In this document: piece by piece, positions 9,813 through 16,210 of the stretch
How the letters are laid out: the number at the start of each line of letters is the position of its first letter
Position numbering within the stretch: the first letter of the stretch is position 1
Assembly (NCBI GenBank): GCA_937915475.1
Contig: CALGIR010000051.1
Location: forward strand, 1-23,518
DNA: 23,518 nucleotides
From: an uncultured Bacteroidales bacterium
GTDB lineage: Bacteria; Bacteroidota; Bacteroidia; Bacteroidales; Tenuifilaceae
Reading direction: 5' to 3'
Made by a program: the position numbers and the translations under genes
Notes under the pieces: model-generated
Databases searched by the model: none
What the model was told of the DNA's origin: nothing
Seen by the model: only the letters and a program-made list of their open reading frames with translations

Positions 9813-10394
9813 ATGGCATTAAAGGATATTATGTCAATATCCGGTTACTCCGGATTATATAAGTTCGTATCCCAGGGGCGGAACGGTATTATTGTCGAAT
9901 CGCTTACTGATAGTAAGAGAGCACACGTATCGGCATCTTCCAAGGTTAGTACATTGTCCGATATTTCAATCTTTACCAATGAGGGTGAAGAGCCTCTGAG
10001 TAAGGTACTCGAAAGTATTAAGGTAACGGAGAACGGAGCACCTGCAATATCGCACAAAGGTTCTGATGATGAGCTTAGAAACTACTTCTCCAAAGTACTT
10101 CCAAATTTTGATAAGGAGAGGGTCTATATTTCTGATATTAGAAAGGTGATAGCTTGGTATAACCAGTTACAAAAAATTGGGATGCTTGATTTTTCTGATG
10201 AGGAAGAAAAGGCAGAGGTGGAAGTTGAAAATAATGAAGAAAAGGGAGACAAGAAGGAAAAGCCCAAAACCGATGTAAAGAAACCGTCAGGAACTAAGAA
10301 AGTTGCAACATCGACCAAAACAAAGGCAACGCCCAAAAGTAAACCTGTAGGAGGTCCTACGAAGAAGGGGAGTGCAAGTCAGAGGAAATCGTAG
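9813..10394 (+). CDS. DUF5606-family protein with lysine-rich C-terminal tail
   Basis: This 193-residue cytoplasmic protein has an N-terminal half (residues ~1-135) that fits the Bacteroidota-restricted DUF5606 family. The characteristic opening is MALKDIMSISGYSGLYKFV, followed by NGIIVESLTDSKR, a central VSTLSDISIFT and a helical LRNYFSKVLPNFDKERVYISDIRKVIAWYNQL. The function of the family is not established. The last ~60 residues are low-complexity: first acidic (DEEEKAEVEVENNEEK), then rich in Lys, Pro, Ser, Thr and Ala (KKPSGTKKVATSTKTKAT), like the disordered tails of nucleic-acid-binding or histone-H1-like proteins. No signal peptide or membrane segment is seen. It is a single-gene unit with its own terminator. 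Family assignment is from recalled motifs; nucleic-acid binding is only an inference from the tail. Confidence 0.85.
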   Translation: MALKDIMSISGYSGLYKFVSQGRNGIIVESLTDSKRAHVSASSKVSTLSDISIFTNEGEEPLSKVLESIKVTENGAPAISHKGSDDELRNYFSKVLPNFDKERVYISDIRKVIAWYNQLQKIGMLDFSDEEEKAEVEVENNEEKGDKKEKPKTDVKKPSGTKKVATSTKTKATPKSKPVGGPTKKGSASQRKS

Positions 10395-10410
10395 CGAAAG
10401 TATTCTAAGA

Positions 10411-10443
10411 CTAAAAGTTGGGTTATCCCAGCTTTTAGTTTAG
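10411..10443. terminator. Terminator between DUF5606 gene and the convergent rubredoxin gene
   Basis: A 12-bp stem with one G-T wobble (CTAAAAGTTGGG 10411-10422 / CCCAGCTTTTAG 10427-10438) has a TTAT loop and a short T-rich flank. It lies between converging genes and may serve both strands. Confidence 0.8.
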
Positions 10444-10472
10444 TATAGCACTAGAATAGTTGAGCGTTAGAC

Positions 10473-10628
10473 TTATTCCAATTCAATAAAATCGTCTTTG
10501 GTAACTCCGCAAACAGGACACTTCCATTCTGGAGGCAACTGATTGAATAATGTTTCTGGTTCTATTCCATTTATAGGATCGCCTATTGTTGAATCGTATA
10601 GGTATCCGCAGACCTTACATTTATGCAT
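10473..10628 (-). CDS. Rubredoxin
   Basis: A 51-residue rubredoxin, a small electron carrier that binds one iron through four cysteines. Translation from ATG at 10626-10628 gives MHKCKVCGYLYD at the start and EWKCPVCGVTKDDF near the end. The cysteines are residues 4, 7, 37 and 40, forming the two CxxCG knuckles. The GYLYD and GDPINGI segments match the family closely, as does the length. The start codon is only 2 bases after the stop of the upstream SiaC-family gene, so the two are almost certainly co-transcribed and perhaps translationally coupled. Likely partners in the family are rubrerythrin-type peroxidases or oxidoreductases, none of which lies in this window. Identity is very secure; the electron partner is unknown. 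Confidence 0.96.
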   Translation of the reverse strand: MHKCKVCGYLYDSTIGDPINGIEPETLFNQLPPEWKCPVCGVTKDDFIELE

Positions 10629-10630
10629 GC

Positions 10631-11011
10631 TTAGGTAATAGTTATTAGGTTTATGGGAATTTCGAGCAGGTCCTTAAAATCCTCTCCTAAATATTTAATA
10701 GTATCATCATCCTCTTCGTAGTACCAGTTAATGGTGATATTGCTCCCATGCTTAAAACTCTCATCAAACTGTTTAAGTATTTTATATATAAATCTGTTTG
10801 AACCACTGTTGATGTACTCAATTTTAAACGAGACCTTGGTAAACTTTTCAGTTTTTTTTAGGTAATTCTCTATCCATTTCATGATTGGCTCAAAAAAAGT
10901 AGCTGAATCTTCGGGAATTGACCTGCCGGAAATTTGTATGTTACCAGAAGCGAAATCAATCTCAGGGGTCTTGCTTGTACCCTTTATGTATAATACTTTT
11001 TGCCGATCCAT
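10631..11011 (-). CDS. SiaC-family (DUF1987) regulatory phosphoprotein
   Basis: A 126-residue cytoplasmic protein of the SiaC/DUF1987 family. The hallmarks are an N-terminal IKGTSKTPEIDF strand pair, the conserved block ISGRSIPEDSATFFEPIMKWIENYL, and a second strand-helix block IEYINSGSNRFIYKILKQF, then WYYEEDDDTIKYLGEDF. In Pseudomonas, SiaC is a partner-switching protein that activates a diguanylate cyclase and is controlled by Thr phosphorylation through the SiaB kinase and SiaA phosphatase. The Thr-equivalent position probably falls in YINSGSNR, where Ser residues occur; this alignment is by eye. No kinase, phosphatase or cyclase gene is next to it. It starts 106 bases after the protease gene upstream on the same strand and is directly followed by rubredoxin. 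The length is normal. Confidence 0.85.
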   Translation of the reverse strand: MDRQKVLYIKGTSKTPEIDFASGNIQISGRSIPEDSATFFEPIMKWIENYLKKTEKFTKVSFKIEYINSGSNRFIYKILKQFDESFKHGSNITINWYYEEDDDTIKYLGEDFKDLLEIPINLITIT

Positions 11012-11117
11012 TTTTTTACCTTATATTTTATTTCATGTACTCGTAAATATAGTAAAACCGTGTTAGCTATACCTAATATTCCGATAAAAAATTGAATATA
11101 TCAACAAGTAAACTGAT

Positions 11118-12317
11118 TTACAGATTTAATTTTTTCGCGATTTGCTTAGGTATTGAATTCTTGTTTATCATTATCGACATAGTTTTGTAACGAACAAATG
11201 CCTCTGATGCGTAAAAGAAGCCACTGTGTTTATCACTGGTACCCCAGCTGTTTTTTACCTTGTAGTACTTATTCCCAATTTGGTCGTATGCAATGCCTAC
11301 AATTAGCATTCCATGATCATCCGTAGTTGTGTAGTTATCAAATGCTTCCTGCCTAATTTCTTGCGTAATAAGTTTTTCTTTGCCAGGTTTGTCAAATGTG
11401 TAAAGTTGGCTCTCTTTCTCCCTATCCGACAGTGTTGTCCACTTTGATTTTTCCGAGTCGCTCATCTCATCAATATTAACCTCTGGTACAATAGCCACAC
11501 CGTTGGGGTATGAGAAGCCTTTTTCGCTAACATCGCTTGCCCATGCTATGGCATAGCCATTTTCAAGAGCATGGTCGAAAACGCTCATAAATGCGTCTAA
11601 GGGGAGATTATGAACCTCGCCAAGTGCCCAGTTATCTGGAACCTCAATAATAAACTTTTCGTAAAATGGATGATGGGTGAATGACGAGATATAGATATAA
11701 TCGTCGAAGTTTACTCCCAATGATTTTGCAAATGATTCAGGAGTATACTCTTTACCATTGTAGTTGAAGTTATCGGGAATTTCGCCAAAGTAGGCATCCA
11801 GTATTCCATCAAAGCCTCTTTTCCATGCGGTAGAAAGTTTACGATTCTTGTTTTCAATAACGGCATTAACGTAAGCTTTTGTAACTGCGTCGAGTTCGCC
11901 ATGAACATTCATTTCCTCTCCATAGTTAAGTCCTGCAAAAACCTCTTCGGGAACAATTCCATATCTTTTAATTGATTCAACTACATCATAGAATGAACCT
12001 CCTCCAGCAAAATTTAGGCTGCCGTGGAATCTAACGTATTTGGTTGCCTTATCGGAGTATGTGTTTCGTACAACGTACATTGGCGAAAGGTTAACCTCTG
12101 GTTTACCCTTCCTAAGGATATCGGACTCTATTAGAGCCAAACCCGAATAGCTCCAGCATGTTCCTGATCGATGTTGATTTTTTACCGAGGTATATTTAAC
12201 CTCCAGTTTATCTTTTATATCATAGCCTTTTACAGATTCTTCGTTTTGTGCTGTTGCAGTAAGCGTTAAGGCTAGTGAAAAAGAGATTAATAAAATTAGG
12301 GCATTCAATTTTCTCAT
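11118..12317 (-). CDS. Exported C1B cysteine peptidase (aminopeptidase C / bleomycin hydrolase family)
   Basis: A 399-residue papain-fold peptidase of the PepC/bleomycin-hydrolase group, which trims amino-terminal residues from peptides. All catalytic residues are visible: Q48 and C54 in QHRSGTCWSYSG, H335 in DDHGMLIVGIAYD, and N356 in KNSWGT. Between them are the family blocks LSPMYVVRNTYSDKA, GGGSFYDVVESIKRYGIVPEE and the long alpha-helical insert. An N-terminal signal peptide (MRKLNALILLISFSLALTLTATAQ) makes it an exported enzyme, unlike the cytoplasmic PepC of lactic acid bacteria. I recall such exported forms as common in Bacteroidota. It is the first gene of a same-strand series with SiaC and rubredoxin, but the 106-base gap and a weak hairpin after its stop suggest it may be separate. 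Confidence 0.94.
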   Translation of the reverse strand: MRKLNALILLISFSLALTLTATAQNEESVKGYDIKDKLEVKYTSVKNQHRSGTCWSYSGLALIESDILRKGKPEVNLSPMYVVRNTYSDKATKYVRFHGSLNFAGGGSFYDVVESIKRYGIVPEEVFAGLNYGEEMNVHGELDAVTKAYVNAVIENKNRKLSTAWKRGFDGILDAYFGEIPDNFNYNGKEYTPESFAKSLGVNFDDYIYISSFTHHPFYEKFIIEVPDNWALGEVHNLPLDAFMSVFDHALENGYAIAWASDVSEKGFSYPNGVAIVPEVNIDEMSDSEKSKWTTLSDREKESQLYTFDKPGKEKLITQEIRQEAFDNYTTTDDHGMLIVGIAYDQIGNKYYKVKNSWGTSDKHSGFFYASEAFVRYKTMSIMINKNSIPKQIAKKLNL

Positions 12318-12392
12318 GATGTTTTTTATTTGGTTAATGAATTAGCTGTTGTTGAGCAAGTACTCAAGTTTGACTAATTTAAAACAATTCGT

Positions 12393-13397
12393 TTAATGGC
12401 TCTTCTCGTTTTTTAAACTTTCCCAGTAAGCAATAAAATTGTTTCCATTGATTTTTCTGTTTGGGTGTGAACGAGAGATGTTTGGGTTTGCCGTATCTCC
12501 TGAAATCTCAAAGCTAAAGACAAACCAATCATTGCTTTTTAAATCCAATCCACCAAAACGTAGGTCGTTAAGGTAAATTTTACCATTTGTGTTTTCTACG
12601 GAGTAAAAACCCTTTGTGAACCGTTGTAGATCTTTCACATGGGGCGAAGTAGCATAATCGCCAAGTAGGTTATCATTCTTTTTTATGTATTTGTAATTGG
12701 GCAAACTTTTATCGAAAATACTTTGGTACCCGTAATTAAACCCTTGATTATCTTCAGCAACAATAAGCCAAATAAAATTTGTTAGCGGGAGAGGGGCAGT
12801 GATAAAACGATTGTAGGGGATGCCTTCCTGGTTTAATTGTGCGGTTACCCTTTTGTTAAGTATCTCCTTAACCGAAATGCTATAACCAAAGTAAGCGAAT
12901 GAGAATGCTAGTACTGCAATGGATAGGATATTTCGTGCCTTGGATTTATTGGAGAAGAACAGTGCAAAGGCCATTGTTATTAGTATGGGAACCAAAAATA
13001 GCAAGTCAACAATGGGCATTGTATCGTAAGCAACCCTAAGTTTGCTGAAGGGCTCAAAAATCCCAGTACCGTAGGTGTTTAGGCAATCAATTGCAGAATG
13101 TGTAAGAATTGCTACCAAGGTTAATCCAATCCACTGCCAGGTGTCTTTACTTTTAACTAGTTTGGCAATTAAAAAGCCTAGTAAAGGTGAGATAATTAGC
13201 GCAAATAGTATTGAGTGGCTAAACCCCCTATGCATTAAAACAGAGGAAGCAGGACTAAACAGCAACGAGAATGCAGCATCAAAATCGGGAATATTACCTG
13301 CAATTGCCCCCCAGAGTAGGGCTTTATTGCCCTCTTTTTTACCAAGCATCACTTGTCCTGTGGCAGCTCCAATAATAATATGAGTTAATGAATCCAT
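12393..13397 (-). CDS. YdjM/DUF457-family membrane-bound metal-dependent hydrolase
   Basis: A 334-residue inner-membrane protein. The N-terminal ~190 residues form the LexA-binding, inner membrane-associated putative hydrolase domain (YdjM, formerly DUF457). Family landmarks are MDSLTHIIIGAATGQ, GAIAGNIPDFDA, HRGFSHSILFA and ILTHSAIDCLNTYGT, whose His/Asp residues probably bind metal. Several hydrophobic helices are interleaved (around residues 60-78, 88-104, 128-147, 153-172). The C-terminal ~150 residues are soluble-looking with many aromatic residues, and likely face the periplasm. The biochemical activity of the family is not established; some members are induced by DNA damage. The start ATG at 13397 lies just downstream of a minus-strand promoter box and the gene is divergent from rlmD. 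Confidence 0.88.
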   Translation of the reverse strand: MDSLTHIIIGAATGQVMLGKKEGNKALLWGAIAGNIPDFDAAFSLLFSPASSVLMHRGFSHSILFALIISPLLGFLIAKLVKSKDTWQWIGLTLVAILTHSAIDCLNTYGTGIFEPFSKLRVAYDTMPIVDLLFLVPILITMAFALFFSNKSKARNILSIAVLAFSFAYFGYSISVKEILNKRVTAQLNQEGIPYNRFITAPLPLTNFIWLIVAEDNQGFNYGYQSIFDKSLPNYKYIKKNDNLLGDYATSPHVKDLQRFTKGFYSVENTNGKIYLNDLRFGGLDLKSNDWFVFSFEISGDTANPNISRSHPNRKINGNNFIAYWESLKNEKSH

Positions 13398-13409
13398 GCT
13401 ATATTTTTA

Positions 13410-13417
13410 TAACTTTG
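13410..13417 (+). promoter_or_regulatory. -7 promoter box for rlmD
   Basis: TAACTTTG matches TAnnTTTG perfectly, about 69 bases upstream of the rlmD start. A weak -33 element (AATG) is 19 bases upstream. The box is 5 bases from the opposing minus-strand box at 13423-13430. Confidence 0.6.
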
Positions 13418-13422
13418 CAGCG

Positions 13423-13430
13423 CAAAAATA
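13423..13430 (-). promoter_or_regulatory. -7 promoter box for the YdjM-like gene
   Basis: On the minus strand TATTTTTG matches TAnnTTTG perfectly, 25 bases upstream of the ATG at 13397. No TTTG is at the ideal -33 distance; the nearest TTG is about 14 bases upstream. Confidence 0.5.
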
Positions 13431-13485
13431 GTGCATTTACTTAACAATCCATTCCACATTTCGTTCATCCTTAAAAGTATAAAAA

Positions 13486-14895
13486 GTGAGAAAGCGCAAG
13501 TCAAACCCGTTACTAAATAATATTAGAATTACCGATTTTGCTGCAGAAGGCAAAGCGATTGCAAAGGTTGAAGGTAAAGTACTGTTTGTACCTTTTACTA
13601 TACCCGGTGATATTGTTGATGTTCAGGTTACTAGAAAACGGAAAAATTTCATGGAGGGTTATGTTACGGCCTATCATGAGTTTTCTAAGGACAGGGTTGA
13701 ACCATTTTGTGAGCATTTTGGATTCTGTGGAGGATGTAAATGGCAACATTTGCCATACCCAATGCAGCTTAGCCTTAAGCAAAAACAGGTGGTGGACCAG
13801 TTAACCCGTATCGGAAAATTAGAATTGCCCAAGGCAAATCCCATAATTGGTTCAGTTAATACAAGACATTATAGGAATAAGCTAGAGTTTACCTTTAGTG
13901 ATTTCCGTTGGCTAACCCATGATGAGATTGAGGGTAGTGAAGAAATTGTAAGGCTCCCAGCGCTTGGGTTTCACGTTCCAGGTAGGTTCGACAGGGTTTT
14001 CGAAGTAAAAACATGCTACTTACAGCCAGAACCATCGAATAGCATTCGTCTTGCTGTGGGTGCTTTTGCAAGGGAGAACGGGTTCTCATTCTACAATATT
14101 AAAGAAGGGCGTGGTTTTCTACGAAATCTAATTATAAGGACTGCTTCAACAGGTGATGTAATGGTTATCCTATCGGTTTTTGAGGATGATAAACCCAAAA
14201 TAGAGGCTACGCTTTATCACATTAGCCAAAAGTTTCCTGAGATAACCTCATTGATGTATGTAGTTAATCCGAAGGCAAACGATACAATAAACGATTTGGA
14301 GATTGTAACCTATAAGGGTAACGATTATATGATGGAGGAGATGGAAGGCGTTAAATTTAAGGTTGGACCCAAAAGTTTTTATCAAACTAATTCGCAACAG
14401 GCCTATGAACTTTACAAAGTGGTTAGAGATTTTGCTGCGCTTAAGGGCGGTGAACTTGTTTACGACCTGTACACGGGAATTGGAACCATTGCCAACTTTT
14501 TGGCAAAAAGCTGCAAAAAAGTAATTGGGATTGAGTATGTGCCCGAGGCCATTGAGGATGCTAAGGTTAACTCTAATATTAATAGTATAGAAAACACTTT
14601 TTTTACAGCAGGAGATATGAAGGATGTGCTAAAACCTTCGTTTTTTGACGAGCAAGGATATCCAGATGTTGTAGTTCTTGACCCACCACGGGCAGGTGCT
14701 CATCCTGATGTAATAAAGAGTTTACAGGATGCCAAACCAGAGAGGATAGTTTATGTATCGTGCAACCCAGCAACACAGGCAAGGGATATCCAATTGCTTG
14801 GCGATGGATACAGGGTTACTAAGGTGCAGCCGGTTGATATGTTTCCGCATACCCATCACGTTGAAAATGTTGTACTTTTGGAAAGAGTTGAATAA
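13486..14895 (+). CDS. rlmD: 23S rRNA (uracil-C5)-methyltransferase, RlmD/RumA type
   Basis: A 469-residue SAM-dependent enzyme that methylates C5 of a uracil in 23S rRNA (position 1939 for E. coli RlmD). An N-terminal TRAM RNA-binding domain (residues ~10-65, DFAAEGKAIAKVEGKVLFVPFTIP in two parts) is followed by the [4Fe-4S] ligands C75, C81, C84 (CEHFGFCGGC) and C177. The Rossmann domain shows motif I LYTGIGTIANFLA, then VVVLDPPRAGAHPDV, and the catalytic nucleophile C426 in IVYVSCNPAT. The protein ends normally with HTHHVENVVLLERVE. Translation starts at GTG 13486; there is no better in-frame ATG and no Shine-Dalgarno, as is usual for this phylum. Bacteroidota often carry more than one RumA-like paralogue, so the exact target (U1939 or U747) is less certain than the family. 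Confidence 0.94.
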   Translation: MRKRKSNPLLNNIRITDFAAEGKAIAKVEGKVLFVPFTIPGDIVDVQVTRKRKNFMEGYVTAYHEFSKDRVEPFCEHFGFCGGCKWQHLPYPMQLSLKQKQVVDQLTRIGKLELPKANPIIGSVNTRHYRNKLEFTFSDFRWLTHDEIEGSEEIVRLPALGFHVPGRFDRVFEVKTCYLQPEPSNSIRLAVGAFARENGFSFYNIKEGRGFLRNLIIRTASTGDVMVILSVFEDDKPKIEATLYHISQKFPEITSLMYVVNPKANDTINDLEIVTYKGNDYMMEEMEGVKFKVGPKSFYQTNSQQAYELYKVVRDFAALKGGELVYDLYTGIGTIANFLAKSCKKVIGIEYVPEAIEDAKVNSNINSIENTFFTAGDMKDVLKPSFFDEQGYPDVVVLDPPRAGAHPDVIKSLQDAKPERIVYVSCNPATQARDIQLLGDGYRVTKVQPVDMFPHTHHVENVVLLERVE

Positions 14896-14913
14896 ATTTT
14901 AGGGATTTTAAGT

Positions 14914-15219
14914 TTAGTCGGGGCTAACAATAAAGATATCCTCGTCAGCTTTTTTCATTAAATACTGCTCACGAGCAAATTTTTCTAAGTTTTCGTTATT
15001 GGTTTGTAGTTCCTCAAGCCTGTTTCTATCATTTTTAATTTTTTCCATATAGTATTCTTTGTCTTGCTCAAGTTTCTTTATTCGCTTGTGCTCTCTGTAT
15101 ACATCAACCCAGTTGCTACTATCAAAAAGTAGCATCCATAGAACAAAAATTGCAATGGTAAGAATGTACTTGTTTCTTAACCAAGGGTATACTTTTTTCC
15201 AGATTGATGTTGCGTCCAT
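14914..15219 (-). CDS. DivIC/FtsB-like septum formation protein
   Basis: A 101-residue bitopic membrane protein of the FtsB/DivIC family, which links the early and late parts of the division machinery through FtsL and FtsQ/DivIB. It has a short basic cytoplasmic end (KKVYPWLRNKY), one membrane helix (residues ~18-34, ILTIAIFVLWMLLF), then a periplasmic coiled coil (residues ~42-85, REHKRIKKLEQDKEYYMEKI and following). The conserved ENLEKFAREQYLMKKADEDIFIV end is the classic family signature. Length is typical. The gene converges with rlmD, their stops being about 18 bases apart without an obvious terminator between them. The next gene upstream on the same strand is ~280 bases away. Confidence 0.9.
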   Translation of the reverse strand: MDATSIWKKVYPWLRNKYILTIAIFVLWMLLFDSSNWVDVYREHKRIKKLEQDKEYYMEKIKNDRNRLEELQTNNENLEKFAREQYLMKKADEDIFIVSPD

Positions 15220-15502
15220 TTATTAAAATGATTTTTTAGCTAAAAGTTAAGCATGTTTTAAAGTGTTGTAATTGATATACAGCGGATAGGGTAATTCTCT
15301 ATCTACTCCTAAATATATAAATAATCTGATTATCATTAACTTCTTTGAAAATTAGTAATACTAGAACAAACGGTTACAATTCTGGAAGAAAACAAATAAG
15401 TCAATGCGTAAGCCAGTTTATATCCTTCAACTAAATAGGAAGATTCTCATTAATCTTAGTTGTAAAACTGCAATTTTATATGCTTTACCCATTTTGTTTT
15501 GC
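15220..15502. other. Intergenic region upstream of divIC
   Basis: No gene is seen. A nested inverted repeat lies near 15430-15465 (CAACTAA ... AGATT-ctcatt-AATCT ... TTAGTTG), downstream of the small unknown gene; it lacks a T-run, so it is not a classic terminator. No perfect promoter box for divIC was found. Confidence 0.4.
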
Positions 15503-15817
15503 CTACCAAAGGTCAAATTTACGTTGCTCCGTTGGGGTTTTTCTCACCTTCTTGATGTTCGATAATATTTTTTTAAGAATTTTTTTAAATTCCTTTTTAC
15601 TTGGTGGGGTATCAAAGAAAATGTCCATTATTGCTTCTTCTAAATCCCAATTATTCAGCCATTCCTTAATCATTGATTCAGATTCATCAAGGTATTCGTG
15701 GTCTGAATGGCAATAACCTGCCAATACTCCAAACTGTAAGGTCAAATGATGATGAAATTCTTCTGCTGTATCAATAATCGCCGTATGTGTTTCTCGTGAT
15801 AAATCATTTGTATCCAT
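15503..15817 (-). CDS. Small conserved-looking protein of unknown function
   Basis: A 104-residue soluble protein that I do not recognise. I place the start at ATG 15815-15817 (MDTNDLSRETHTAII); the frame could extend to a TTG at 15856, but that adds only a low-quality sequence. The middle has a helical block with clustered histidines (EEFHHHLTLQFGVLAGYCHSD), an acidic helix (YLDESESMIKEWLNNWDLEEAI), then a basic C-terminal helix (KKEFKKILKKILSNIKKVRK). No signal peptide or membrane span is seen. The conserved-looking ORF, normal codon use and a strong promoter upstream support a real gene. It stands alone, ~280 bases before divIC on the same strand. Confidence 0.75.
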   Translation of the reverse strand: MDTNDLSRETHTAIIDTAEEFHHHLTLQFGVLAGYCHSDHEYLDESESMIKEWLNNWDLEEAIMDIFFDTPPSKKEFKKILKKILSNIKKVRKTPTEQRKFDLW

Positions 15818-15878
15818 ATACTGTGTGGTTTTTCTTGCATTGCAACAACTCCTCAATGGTAATTGAAGTTTTGCATAG

Positions 15879-15910
15879 CAAAAATAGGGAAAATTGATTC
15901 GTATTACAAA
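15879..15910 (-). promoter_or_regulatory. Near-ideal Bacteroidota promoter for the small unknown gene
   Basis: On the minus strand TTTG (15907-15910) is followed after exactly 20 bases by TATTTTTG (15879-15886), matching the Bacteroidota housekeeping consensus TTTG-N19-21-TAnnTTTG. Transcription should start near 15872, giving a leader of about 55 bases to the ATG at 15817. Confidence 0.78.
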
Positions 15911-15956
15911 GGAGTATTCAGGTTGTTACCCAGAAAAGGATTACAAAGTTGTTGAC

Positions 15957-16034
15957 ATGTTTTTCGATATTGGAGTGTTGATGCTGCTTGGGGTGTCTGG
16001 TTCTGAAATTTTACTGCGGTGTATTATTTTTTAA
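15957..16034 (+). CDS. Possible 25-codon ORF, TatA N-terminus-like
   Basis: An ATG at 15957 opens a 25-residue frame (MFFDIGVLMLLGVSGSEILL followed by RCIIF) ending at TAA 16032-16034. The segment MLLGVSGSEIL resembles the start of Bacteroidota TatA proteins, whose membrane helix begins with a GxxEI-type motif. The amphipathic helix expected next is not found in any frame, so this may be a decayed scrap, a very small membrane peptide, or chance. No strong promoter or ribosome-binding site precedes it. An orphan plus-strand terminator follows 140 bases downstream, which is the main reason to list it. Confidence 0.25.
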   Translation: MFFDIGVLMLLGVSGSEILLRCIIF

Positions 16035-16085
16035 AACATTTCAAACCTTTTGCAGGTTAGTGAGTCAAAAACATGTATTTGGATA

Positions 16086-16105
16086 TTAACGTTGTTTTTA
16101 ACGTT
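16086..16105. repeat. Two direct copies of palindromic TTAACGTT
   Basis: TTAACGTT occurs at 16086-16093 and again at 16098-16105, 12 bases apart start to start. Each copy contains the palindrome AACGTT. The arrangement could be a paired binding site; nothing else supports this. Confidence 0.45.
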
Positions 16106-16172
16106 TTATACAAACTTGATAATTAGAGTGTTTTTGTTTTTTTTGTAGGTTTAGTTAATGGTTTGTTGGTTT

Positions 16173-16199
16173 GCCCCGGGGTGGTGCCCGGGGCTTTTT
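16173..16199 (+). terminator. Orphan plus-strand terminator
   Basis: An 8-bp all-GC stem (GCCCCGGG 16173-16180 / CCCGGGGC 16187-16194) with a GTGGTG loop is followed by TTTTT on the plus strand. No recognised plus-strand gene precedes it for more than 1.2 kb. On the minus strand the flank is A/C-rich, so it is a poor terminator for the helicase that ends at 16211. Confidence 0.8.
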
Positions 16200-16210
16200 G
16201 TATAAAAGAA

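Larger units (their letters stand above)
15911..16210. other. Intergenic region between the small unknown gene and the helicase
   Basis: Upstream of the minus-strand promoter this stretch holds only the 25-codon ORF, the TTAACGTT pair and the orphan terminator described separately. No plus-strand TAnnTTTG promoter with a -33 partner was found, so an RNA gene here is possible but unproven. Confidence 0.45.

Noticed and set aside
13075..13383. Plus-strand open frame of 102 codons within the YdjM-like gene
   Set aside because: It is a shadow of the well-supported minus-strand gene.
15818..15856. TTG-initiated N-terminal extension of the small unknown protein
   Set aside because: It adds 13 residues of low quality before a good ATG; the promoter position fits the ATG start as well.
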